Below are positions 30,879-38,738 of a stretch of 64,000 bases of DNA, one piece after another. Source of the DNA: Treponema parvum (lineage in GTDB: Bacteria; Spirochaetota; Spirochaetia; Treponematales; Treponemataceae); NCBI RefSeq assembly GCF_017893965.1, contig NZ_CP054142.1:1116001-1180000 (forward strand). The letters are read 5' to 3'. Below the pieces are notes generated by a model. The model saw nothing but the letters and a program-made list of their open reading frames with translations. It was not told the DNA's origin and did not search any database. Positions within the stretch are counted from its first letter, which is position 1; the number at the start of each line of letters is the position of its first letter. A program made the position numbers and the translations under genes.

Positions 30879-30959
30879 GAAAGAGAATAAAAAAGTCAAT
30901 AATAGTTCATATCGGTTAATTAGCTATTACACATTGCAAAATCTTGGTGGTCTATTTTT

Positions 30960-32486
30960 TTAATCAGTCTGAAGATTGTAATATTTGTTCAACCCCGTCT
31001 CGAGTGCTTTATAGAAATCAGATCCTTCTGCGGAATCATCTTTAGTTAACAGTGATACAACAACGAATACAACTATTGAAACGAGCATACCAAAAGCACC
31101 ATACCACGTGTTACCATAACCGAAGTAGTAGGTTAGTAAAATGGTAATAACGCCGAGAATGGATGAACTTATTGCAGCAGGAGTTGTTCCGCGCTTCCAA
31201 TAGATAGCGAAAATCAAAGTAGGAAACAACGGCATAACTAAAGCAATCGAGAACATGATCAGGGTAAAGATAAGATCCGGCGGTCTGATAGCAAGCAATA
31301 GACTGCCGATGCCTAAAGCCAGAATTACTACGCGAGAGATAGTATTGACATTCTTTTCTGTAATTTTTACTTTAAAGGTGTTTTTCATAAAGTCACTGAG
31401 CACAATTGATGAGGCAACGGCTAAGAAAGCATTTGCAGTCGACAGGCCGACTGCAACAGCACCGGTAAAAAAAGCGATCATTAAAACGACAGAAAGTGTA
31501 TGATTGAACTCATTTACGATACCATTAATCATGTGAGGAATAATTAATTCTGTCGTTGTTGTTGGTAAACCGGGTGCCAATGCAATTCCGATTAAACCAA
31601 TTAACATCGTGCCTGTCCAGACGAATGCTTGTAAGGCCGGTGTAAAGAATGACAGACGACGTTGGGCTTGAAGACTGTCACCAAAATAACCGGAACGCAC
31701 GAAAACATGTGGTAACATGATTGTCCAGCCGATCGCACAGCTAAAGGGATAACCGAAACGCGAGGCATAACCGACCCAGTTGGCCGGTCCGGGATAGGAG
31801 AAAAATTCCGGTGTATTTTTCCAAATACTCTTTACAGCAGTCAGTAATGAACCGTCAAAACCGACGATCAATACAGCAATTGCAATAGCCCACAATGCTG
31901 AAATAAAGGCGAGCCCCTGTATGGTGTCGACCGTAGCCGCCGACTTGACACCGCCAACCATAACAAAGACAGTCATCAACACACCAACAATAACAACTGT
32001 TGTGGTGTAATTCATGCTTGCATTTGTAGCAATGTCTGCAGCACGGGCAATGGCAATAAGCACAGAAGCAATGTATGGAAAGGAAGATGCTAAGAAAACT
32101 ATTCCAAGTACGAGACGCAGAACAGGGCTTTTCCAGCGTTGGTAATAGAAATCAGCCGGTGTCGCAAAATCAAAGCTTTTGTTAATAATCCAAACCTTGT
32201 TCATGGTAAAATGTGCAATAATCGGAAAAAGTGAGATATAACTCATTTCAGAAATCCAGTAGCCTAGACCACCTCGATAGTATCCGCCCGGTCCGGCAAA
32301 AAAGACCCATGTACTCATCAGCGAAGCAATATAAGTCATGACAAGAACCGGCCAGGAGACAGAAGTCTTCAGTACCGATGTTCCTGTTGCGACTTTTTTT
32401 TCTTGTTGCGTAACATAAAATGCGACAGCAAGTAGGAAGAGAAAATAGATGGTAATCATAACCCAAACTGTTGATATATTAAGCAT
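30960..32486 (-). CDS. sodium:solute symporter family protein
   Basis: A 508-aa integral membrane protein of the SSS family (PanF/proline/monocarboxylate type). It has 12-13 hydrophobic segments, an N-terminal helix right after MLNISTVWV, WVFFAGPGGYYRGGLGYW (first ligand and Na+ region), DFYYQRWKSP, VGGVKSAATVDTIQG and AVGLSTANAFLAVASSIVLSDF. The ATG follows AAGGAG. It lies 4 nt after a 67-aa membrane protein that looks like its small partner. Codon choice (many GGT, GTT, ACA) differs from the neighbouring treponemal genes, and a decayed transposase lies upstream, so transfer is likely. Substrate unknown. Confidence 0.9.
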   Translation of the reverse strand: MLNISTVWVMITIYFLFLLAVAFYVTQQEKKVATGTSVLKTSVSWPVLVMTYIASLMSTWVFFAGPGGYYRGGLGYWISEMSYISLFPIIAHFTMNKVWIINKSFDFATPADFYYQRWKSPVLRLVLGIVFLASSFPYIASVLIAIARAADIATNASMNYTTTVVIVGVLMTVFVMVGGVKSAATVDTIQGLAFISALWAIAIAVLIVGFDGSLLTAVKSIWKNTPEFFSYPGPANWVGYASRFGYPFSCAIGWTIMLPHVFVRSGYFGDSLQAQRRLSFFTPALQAFVWTGTMLIGLIGIALAPGLPTTTTELIIPHMINGIVNEFNHTLSVVLMIAFFTGAVAVGLSTANAFLAVASSIVLSDFMKNTFKVKITEKNVNTISRVVILALGIGSLLLAIRPPDLIFTLIMFSIALVMPLFPTLIFAIYWKRGTTPAAISSSILGVITILLTYYFGYGNTWYGAFGMLVSIVVFVVVSLLTKDDSAEGSDFYKALETGLNKYYNLQTD

Positions 32487-32490
32487 AATT

Positions 32491-32694
32491 CTATTCTCCT
32501 TGTTTCAATTTGTATTGCTTGTATACTTTTATCATTCCCCAGTAAACCAGAATCCAAATGGGCACGACGGTTAGCACAGCATGTATGAACATACCGGTAC
32601 TGTCTCTTAATGCTGGAATCCCTGGAAAATTGTACGCAATGTAGAACAGTACTACGAGAACGATCCAGATTTTTTCAATTTTTGTCACTTTCAT
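32491..32694 (-). CDS. Small membrane protein, probable symporter subunit
   Basis: A 67-aa protein with two hydrophobic helices (IWIVLVVLFYIAYNFPG and MFIHAVLTVVPIWILVYW) and a charged C-terminus. Small two-helix proteins of this layout (DUF3311-like) are commonly encoded just before SSS symporters and are thought to be accessory subunits. The ATG at 32694 has GAGG 9 nt upstream; an ATG at 32709 overlaps that site. Family assignment is by context and layout, not by a firm motif. Confidence 0.7.
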   Translation of the reverse strand: MKVTKIEKIWIVLVVLFYIAYNFPGIPALRDSTGMFIHAVLTVVPIWILVYWGMIKVYKQYKLKQGE

Positions 32695-32879
32695 AGACGA
32701 ATACCTCATTTTTAAAACAGTGATAAGCTAAATGATTACTTTCTGTATAGTTTTCACTTTTATTTCCGATTATATCGACTTAAGGTACTATGTCAACACG
32801 CCAAGAACACGAAGCTTTCCTTAGGGAAGTAAAGAAGAAGATATCGTTTTTGGGGGAGAATTTTATAATTTTTATATCT

Positions 32880-33145
32880 GCAAAGTTTCAACCAATATGC
32901 AGAAGGATTCTAAACTCACCACATAGCGTTTAACTTTAAGTGAATATTTCTTTCCGAAATAGTATCCGCCCGTTTTAAGATAGCCAACACTCACTTTCGT
33001 ATGATATTTTGATTCATAGCGGCCGTCTTATCTATTTCAAACCATTCGTCTATATTTGCTATAGTTGCCACAAGGATGATGAACAGAGCTGATTGGTGTC
33101 GGTCAACTCTTCGATAACACTAAGACGTTCAATAAAATTATGCAT
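32880..33145 (-). pseudogene. Decayed ISAs1-type transposase fragment
   Basis: Reading from 33145 leftward gives an ISAs1-like N-terminus, MHNFIERLSVIEE, then after a frameshift ALFIILVATIANIDEWFEI (about 33031-33090). This matches the family's ILF...AVIA..DEWEEI block. Stops and shifts follow. The block 32880-32990 gives a further open stretch that I cannot place. No DDE core or terminal repeats remain. It lies in the 710-bp gap between two apparently acquired gene pairs. Confidence 0.45.
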
Positions 33146-33196
33146 TTTATTTTATCGGTCGTTTATCTTGCTGGCTTTATATTCCCTTTTATGCTC

Positions 33197-33316
33197 TTGT
33201 CCTGTCATGTCAAGTAAAAATATAATCCAAGTGTAAAGATTTCTTAATCAATATTAGAATGGGGTGCAAAACGATTTTTTAATTTTCTTGACATGAGGTT
33301 AAAGCTGTATTAGGAT
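33197..33316 (+). promoter_or_regulatory. Two sigma-70 promoters and a spaced inverted repeat before the NCS1 gene
   Basis: P1: TTGTCC (33197), 18 nt, TATAAT (33221-33226). P2: TTGACA (33288-33293), 17 nt, TAGGAT (33311-33316). CATGTCAAG (33207-33215) and its reverse complement CTTGACATG (33287-33295) lie in P1 and across the -35 of P2, so a dimeric regulator could bind both (inference). Confidence 0.6.
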
Positions 33317-33404
33317 AAATACTGTTTATGTTTATTCAATTTAAACAATCATGATTGACTGTTATCTTGTCTATTGAATTCATTCATAATAGAGGAGGAA
33401 TATT

Positions 33405-34793
33405 ATGTCTAACGAATCAAAAACAACTCAAACAGCGAATGATGTGAACGATTCTTATGTTGAATACGACGTTTATGAACCCGTATCCAGTCAACATCGT
33501 TACTCTTCCTTTCGTGACATGGCGTCAACTTGGACTGTTGCAAATGCCAATCCAACATCATGGTATGTAGGTAGTACGCTCGGTATCTTGGGTTTCGGTG
33601 CAGCTATGGCTGTTACGATGCTCGGTAACATTGCTACCTATTTAATACTTGCAATTGTTGGTGCAATGGGATTTGTTGTAGGTACGTCAAACATGGGACT
33701 CGCCCGTGTTCCCTTTGGCATTGTCGGCAGTAAAGCACCGTCGGTTGTCAATGCACTGCAATTTGTCGGCTGGTGTGGTGTCAATACGTATATTGCTGCC
33801 ATTCCGCTCAGCAACATGCTTAGTGGAATGCTTGGTTTACCGGCAACCAACGTAACTTTGATGTTTTCTGTATTGATTATCATGGCTATCACTGCGTTGA
33901 TTTCGCTCTTAGGAGGATCCCGCACAATGGCAATTGCGCAGAGTGTTGCTGTAATTTGTCTAATTATTTTAAGTGTATGGCTTACTATTCGTATTTTCCA
34001 AAACTTTGCTTTTAAAGAAATTATGGACTGGGTACCGCCGGCTGATAGCGGTATGACTTTTGGCTCCGGTATTGATGCACTCGCGGCACTTGGTTTTGCT
34101 TGGATTATGGCTGTTGCAGACTATACTCGTTATACCAAAACGAAACAAGCAGCGACCATTGCTCCAATGCTCGGCGCTACCTTCGGCATGGTGTGGTTCT
34201 GTCTTATTGGTAGTGTCAGTGCCATCGCTGTTGCTATTCAAAATGGTGTTTTTGATCCTAACATGTCGGATCCAGGTAGTGTTGCCAGTATGCTCGGTAT
34301 GGGGCAAATTGCTAATATAATGATCGTCGTTTCAACTATTGCGGTAAATATGATTAATGTTTACTCTGGTGGTTATTCAACTTCAAACTTCAGTACAAAG
34401 CTCAAACCGAGAGCTTCGATGACAATTATTGCAATTTTGGCTACTATTTTGGCTTTGGTGCCGTTCTTCCTCGGTAGTTTCTTAGATACATTCCAAGCAT
34501 TCTTGGGTTATCTCGGTGCAGTATTTCCTCCATGTATTGCTATCATGATTGCTGACTATGTTGTCATCCGCAAAAAAAACTATGTTGCTGATGACTTTAA
34601 TAAAAAAGGCGGTCTCTATTGGTACAACAACGGCGTTAACTGGAGGGCTATTGTTGTTTGGTTGCTTGGCGCTATCTGTTATTTTATTAGCCTGCGCATT
34701 CCGTTCATAATGGACACAATTGGTGCAGTCTTTACGTGTTTTATCTTTACTTTTGTTGTGTATGTCTTAGTTGGTAAAGAAAAGAACGCGTAG
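33405..34793 (+). CDS. NCS1 family nucleobase/cytosine permease
   Basis: A 462-aa member of the nucleobase:cation symporter-1 family (CodB/PurP type), with about 12 membrane segments. It shows RYSSFRDMASTWTVANANPTSWYVG before helix 1, a G-rich helix 2 (GAMGFVVGTSNMGLARVPFG), NALQFVGWCGVNTY, GFAWIMAVADYTRY and a C-terminal IADYVVIRKKNYV with the family's PPxxAIMIADY-like pattern. The start has GAGGAGG 7 nt upstream. The C69 hydrolase gene follows 125 nt later on the same strand. Codon choice strongly favours GGT, GCT and GTT, unlike flanking genes. Substrate (cytosine, purine, hydantoin or another) cannot be told by eye. Confidence 0.9.
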   Translation: MSNESKTTQTANDVNDSYVEYDVYEPVSSQHRYSSFRDMASTWTVANANPTSWYVGSTLGILGFGAAMAVTMLGNIATYLILAIVGAMGFVVGTSNMGLARVPFGIVGSKAPSVVNALQFVGWCGVNTYIAAIPLSNMLSGMLGLPATNVTLMFSVLIIMAITALISLLGGSRTMAIAQSVAVICLIILSVWLTIRIFQNFAFKEIMDWVPPADSGMTFGSGIDALAALGFAWIMAVADYTRYTKTKQAATIAPMLGATFGMVWFCLIGSVSAIAVAIQNGVFDPNMSDPGSVASMLGMGQIANIMIVVSTIAVNMINVYSGGYSTSNFSTKLKPRASMTIIAILATILALVPFFLGSFLDTFQAFLGYLGAVFPPCIAIMIADYVVIRKKNYVADDFNKKGGLYWYNNGVNWRAIVVWLLGAICYFISLRIPFIMDTIGAVFTCFIFTFVVYVLVGKEKNA

Positions 34794-34918
34794 AACAGTA
34801 CGGTCTGATTGAATTCCTCACCCCGTGGTAATATAAGGAAGACATTTGATACCGTCAAGGAGCCACAGTTTGGCGGAAAAGAGGAATATTTTTGAAAAAG
34901 ATATTTAGGAGGATTTCT

Positions 34919-36355
34919 ATGTGTTTTTCAATTATTGCTGGTAAAAATGCGACGACAACAGGAAATGTTCTTGTTGGTGTTAACAATGACTGGCCCGGTT
35001 ATCCGGGGCATATTCATTTTGTTCCGAGGAAACAACATGCAAGAGATGCGGTCTACACGCTTTCCAATGGTATAAAGATTCCACAGGTTGAAACAACAAA
35101 TGCTTATACACATACTACGACAGCGTATGAAACAGGACATTACAGTGAGTCTTGGTGGGGCGGTGTGAATGAGCACCAAGTGTCTGTAGGTATGCAAGGT
35201 GTGTATTCTTTCAAATCTTTTACATCAAAACCCGGTCTTGAAGCTGATGACTTGACAATTTTAGTCTTGGAACGAGGCAAAACTGCTCGTCAGAGTATTG
35301 AAATGCTTGGTGAATTGATTGAAAAATATGGTTTTGGTGTTTCTGCGATTGAAGGGGCTGCTGGTTGCTGTAATATTTCTGTTGCTGACCCCAATGAAGG
35401 TTTCTTCCTCGAAGTTGCTCCCGGTGGTATCTGGTGTGCAAAGCGAGTCGCTGATGATGAGGCGGAGTGCCGTCCAAACTGTTTTGGCACACAAGTAATT
35501 GATTTTGATGATCCGGTTAACTTCCTTTGGTCAAAAAATATTGTTTCACACGCTGTCGAACAAGGTTGGTATGATGATAAATCCGGTAAACCTTTCAATT
35601 TCTATGAAATCTACTCTGATAATGATTCGATTAACGAGTTTGGCAAAGCAAGTGACCCTGTAAATGCTTACAGAAGATGGCGTGCCGTCAATCTTGTTTC
35701 AGGTAAAGATTTTGCTTTGGAAGACATGGTTTACGGCGCTAAAGTTAATCGCAAGTTGTCCGTTCGTGATATAGCAGATTTGATTAGCGATTCGTCAGAA
35801 GGCAGCAAATACGACTTGTCCAAAGCTCCAGAGGCAGGTCAGTTCAAAAATCCGTTCTGGATGGAAACTAGTACGAGCGTAGGATGGGCCGGTACTGTTG
35901 TCAGTATGGTCGTAGAATTTCGTCGAGACATGCCCAAGGAAATTGGCACACTTGCATGGTTTTCTTATGGCAATACTCTCATTTCACCTTTCCTTCCTTG
36001 TTATCTCGGTAGTGAAGGCATGCCCCATGCGTACTCAATTGGTGAAATAAATGAATTCGATCCGAAATCTGCGTGGTGGACTTTCCAAGATGTCGGTCAG
36101 CTTTGCTACCGTAATTATCAAAAGATTGCTAAGGAATGGATCATTCCTGTTTTCAGACAGTTTGAAACGGAACAATTTGAAGTTCAACCTGATTTGGAAG
36201 CTTTCTTAATTAAGTTGTATGAAAAAAATCCTGAGGCCGCAAAACGTTTGATGCGAACATATACACATTCTCAAGCGAACACGGCTATGGAGCTTGCTCA
36301 ACAGCTATCCAAAGAAATAAAAGGGCGTTTCTTGGCAAACACAATTATTGAATAA
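34919..36355 (+). CDS. C69 family dipeptidase-like Ntn hydrolase
   Basis: A 478-aa member of peptidase family C69 (PepD-like). The ATG at 34919, with AGGAGG 6 nt upstream, puts Cys directly after Met (MCFSIIAGKNATTTG). That Cys is the N-terminal nucleophile freed by Met removal, so the start is well supported and the TTG at 34892 is rejected. Further family marks are VNNDWPG, GMQGVYS-like segments and FWMETSTSVGWAG. No signal peptide is seen, so it acts in the cytoplasm. It follows the NCS1 permease and shares its unusual codon choice, so both were probably acquired together. Dipeptide or amide hydrolysis is the expected reaction. Confidence 0.87.
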   Translation: MCFSIIAGKNATTTGNVLVGVNNDWPGYPGHIHFVPRKQHARDAVYTLSNGIKIPQVETTNAYTHTTTAYETGHYSESWWGGVNEHQVSVGMQGVYSFKSFTSKPGLEADDLTILVLERGKTARQSIEMLGELIEKYGFGVSAIEGAAGCCNISVADPNEGFFLEVAPGGIWCAKRVADDEAECRPNCFGTQVIDFDDPVNFLWSKNIVSHAVEQGWYDDKSGKPFNFYEIYSDNDSINEFGKASDPVNAYRRWRAVNLVSGKDFALEDMVYGAKVNRKLSVRDIADLISDSSEGSKYDLSKAPEAGQFKNPFWMETSTSVGWAGTVVSMVVEFRRDMPKEIGTLAWFSYGNTLISPFLPCYLGSEGMPHAYSIGEINEFDPKSAWWTFQDVGQLCYRNYQKIAKEWIIPVFRQFETEQFEVQPDLEAFLIKLYEKNPEAAKRLMRTYTHSQANTAMELAQQLSKEIKGRFLANTIIE

Positions 36356-36377
36356 GTCAAAGAAAATATAAACTAGA

Positions 36378-36418
36378 CTGTATGGAATGGAAAACTGTAT
36401 GTTCTCTATTCCGTACAG
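36378..36418 (+). terminator. Stem-loop after the C69 gene
   Basis: CTGTATGGAAT (36378-36388) pairs with ATTCCGTACAG (36408-36418), 11 bp with one G-T and a 19-nt loop. There is no strong T-run, so it may be a weak terminator or a processing signal at the edge of the acquired block. Confidence 0.4.
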
Positions 36419-36533
36419 CCTATACATCTCAAAATGTCCAAGCGTGTTTTTCTGCAACATAAAGCGCATCCGATTTTTTTAGTGAAATCATCGCAATGCT
36501 CTTCCTTGCCTCAGATCACAGGACCGCGTGTTT

Positions 36534-37409
36534 TTAAAGCAAAAGCAGATACTCTCCGATTTTTTTCGCAAACTTCATAGTCTCTACCTTTAATTCCATG
36601 GGCATATTTTTTGTTACCGACAACTCATATATCAGATCGCCTTCATAGTTTATTTCACGAAGTGCGGATACGGCAGATTTCCAATCAATGTTTCCCATAA
36701 ACGGAATGGTGTGTTCGTCCAGAATATTTCCGCTGTTATCGTTTACGTGCGTTGCTTTCAATCGTTTTCCCAGTAATTTTATGGCTCGTTTTTGATCGTG
36801 CATATTGCGATTGGCATGCCCGAAATCCCAGCATGCTCCGACTCGCGTCGACTTGTAAGAATCTACAAGAGATGTAAGTTCTTCGGCCGATGATCCGAAC
36901 CGTCTGAAATTTGCAGTGTCCCGCATATTTTCAAAAGCGATCCCAATACCCAGCTTTTCGGCAAGCTCAACGAAGGAATCGTTCAGTTGATGATTTAGCT
37001 CTATATTTGCGTCAATATCCAACATATCATCCCCTAGTTCCGTTCCGGGATGAAGAACCGCCCATTTTACTCCTGCTATTGCACTTATTTTCAGTGAACG
37101 CTCCGTAAGCATTCGATAGTGTTCTTCTTCTTCACCTTCATATGCCGCTCCGCCCTTTGTTTTTCTGTAAGGAGGATGCGACTGAGAAAAAACAAGGGAG
37201 AGTTTTTCTGCAGTCATCCTTATTTCATTTGCGCTGCGTTCCCAGTCGTCTTTATTAAGTTCCGTGCTTCCGTCACTCATGGCGCACATGTTAAGGTCTA
37301 TTACCGAATATCCCGCCTCTTTACAGAACCTAAGCTGCTCTATGTAGCTTGTGGGCGGGTCGTCATGCCTTCCCTGCCTGAACTGTGAAGTCATCGTTCC
37401 TATTTTCAT
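36534..37409 (-). CDS. sugar phosphate isomerase/epimerase (TIM barrel)
   Basis: A 291-aa protein of the xylose isomerase-like/AP endonuclease 2 superfamily. Barrel marks are KIGTMTSQF at the start, GYSVIDLNM, WAVLHPGTELG, GIAFENMRD (metal Glu), GACWDFGHAN (metal Asp and His), ATHVNDNSG (His) and LIYELSV (last Glu). All four usual metal ligands appear present. The ATG at 37409 has AAGGAG 8 nt upstream. It is divergent from a LacI-type regulator, and with the downstream ABC importer it probably forms one regulon for an unidentified sugar. Confidence 0.88.
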   Translation of the reverse strand: MKIGTMTSQFRQGRHDDPPTSYIEQLRFCKEAGYSVIDLNMCAMSDGSTELNKDDWERSANEIRMTAEKLSLVFSQSHPPYRKTKGGAAYEGEEEEHYRMLTERSLKISAIAGVKWAVLHPGTELGDDMLDIDANIELNHQLNDSFVELAEKLGIGIAFENMRDTANFRRFGSSAEELTSLVDSYKSTRVGACWDFGHANRNMHDQKRAIKLLGKRLKATHVNDNSGNILDEHTIPFMGNIDWKSAVSALREINYEGDLIYELSVTKNMPMELKVETMKFAKKIGEYLLLL

Positions 37410-37511
37410 TTTATAAACTCCTTTACAAAACGATAACACCTTTTTTGAATAACGACAACAGAATTCTGTATTTTTGGTATTAGATTTATTTTAATACATG
37501 AGCTATTTGTA

Positions 37512-37540
37512 TTGACTGTAAGGAATAAGCGTGATAGAAT
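37512..37540 (+). promoter_or_regulatory. lacI-type gene promoter
   Basis: TTGACT (37512-37517), 17 nt, TAGAAT (37535-37540), 22 nt before the ATG at 37563, in the divergent gap with the isomerase gene. Confidence 0.7.
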
Positions 37541-37562
37541 TTTTTAGAAGGTTTTAAATAAT

Positions 37563-38585
37563 ATGAGCATTACGATTAAAGACGTGGCCAATGATTCCAA
37601 GGTTTCCATAAGCACTGTTTCTCTCGTTCTTAATGAGAGTCCTCTGGTGAAACTTGAAACCAGATTGAAAGTCCAACAATCGATAAAACGGTTAAATTAT
37701 GTTCCGAATAAATCGGCAAGGATACTTATAACGAAGGTTAATAAAGCTATAGGGGTGATCAGAGCGGGCAGTGACGGTGAAATATGGGAAGGCAGTTTTA
37801 AGGGGACTTCAGGTTCGTTTTTTTCCGGAGTTATGTGGGGAATCGAGCAGGAAGTTTCAAAAGCAGGTTATACGATGCTTGTAGACTGGTACAAGTATGA
37901 CGCTTCAATGCTTCCTCCTATAGCGAATAGGAACTATGTTGACGGTTTGATCTGTGTCGGCGGAATTTTAAAGGAAGCGTTTTTGGAGGAACTCAAGGAA
38001 ACGGGGCTTCCCGTCGTGCTTGTGGGAGCCAGAGATCGGAGCTTGGATTATATAGATGTTGATTCGGACGAAGCTGTGTATCAGGCTACCAAATACATTA
38101 TATCCTGCGGACATAGGAAAATAGCTTTTTTAAACGGTCCTAAGTTTTCACAGTCTTCCGGACGCAAACTCCGAGGATATCTGAGGGCTGTACAAGAGTT
38201 TGGAGTGAGCGGTAAAACTTCGCTTTTTTGCAAAAGCTTCAGCGGCGAGTCGGGATATATGGGGTGTGAAAAAATTTGCTCTAAAAATCCTAGACCGACG
38301 GCTTTTGTCTGTGCTTCCGATTCGATTGCAATCGGCGCGGCTCGTTATTTCTACGACAATAAAATCCGATGTCCCGATGATGTTTCGATTATCGGCTATG
38401 AAAACGGCCCCTTGGCCGAATATGCAATTCCCGCATTAACAACTATGGATATCGGTAAATCTTATTTGGGACAGAAAGCTGTTTCCATTCTCATGAACCG
38501 CATAATCAATCCTAAAGCAAGACATGTCGGGGTACTTGGGGCGGGAGTATTGTGTGTAAGGGGATCGGTATCATCGTTAAAATAA
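37563..38585 (+). CDS. LacI family transcriptional regulator
   Basis: A 340-aa repressor. The N-terminal helix-turn-helix and hinge are classical (TIKDVANDSKVSISTVSLVLNES, LNYVPNKSARIL). The C-terminal sugar-binding domain has DGLICVGG, DSDEAVYQATKYII, FVCASDSIAIGA and DDVSIIGYENGPLAEY. It is placed directly before a promoter with a perfect TTAAAACGTTTTAA palindrome and a second AAACGTTT site, the expected operators. It should repress the following importer operon, and perhaps the divergent isomerase, until its sugar is present. Confidence 0.95.
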   Translation: MSITIKDVANDSKVSISTVSLVLNESPLVKLETRLKVQQSIKRLNYVPNKSARILITKVNKAIGVIRAGSDGEIWEGSFKGTSGSFFSGVMWGIEQEVSKAGYTMLVDWYKYDASMLPPIANRNYVDGLICVGGILKEAFLEELKETGLPVVLVGARDRSLDYIDVDSDEAVYQATKYIISCGHRKIAFLNGPKFSQSSGRKLRGYLRAVQEFGVSGKTSLFCKSFSGESGYMGCEKICSKNPRPTAFVCASDSIAIGAARYFYDNKIRCPDDVSIIGYENGPLAEYAIPALTTMDIGKSYLGQKAVSILMNRIINPKARHVGVLGAGVLCVRGSVSSLK

Positions 38586-38589
38586 AAAT

Positions 38590-38620
38590 TTGACAGCATG
38601 TTCATACCGTGTAATAATAT
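38590..38620 (+). promoter_or_regulatory. Promoter of the LplABC-type operon
   Basis: TTGACA (38590-38595) with TAATAAT/TAATAT (38612-38620) 16-19 nt away. The palindromic operator starts 12 nt further on, over the transcription start, which suits repression. Confidence 0.6.
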
Positions 38621-38631
38621 AATTATAAAAT

Positions 38632-38645
38632 TTAAAACGTTTTAA
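38632..38645 (+). promoter_or_regulatory. LacI-type operator O1
   Basis: Perfect 14-bp palindrome TTAAAACGTTTTAA with the central CG usual for LacI-family sites, at the start of the operon transcript. Confidence 0.65.
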
Positions 38646-38703
38646 TTATGACGATTGCATCAATCTGAATAAGTCGGGACGGTTTTTATTCAATATAATT
38701 AAA

Positions 38704-38715
38704 CAAACGTTTTAA
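38704..38715 (+). promoter_or_regulatory. LacI-type operator O2
   Basis: CAAACGTTTTAA, a half-degenerate copy of O1 (palindromic core AAACGTTT), 72 bp downstream and just before the ribosome site. This spacing would allow DNA looping (inference). Confidence 0.5.
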
Positions 38716-38738
38716 TGTATGTAAGGAGGAGCGAAAGT

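Noticed and set aside
34892-34918. TTG start for the C69 hydrolase
   Set aside because: The stretch contains the ribosome site, and the extension would bury the N-terminal Cys nucleophile.
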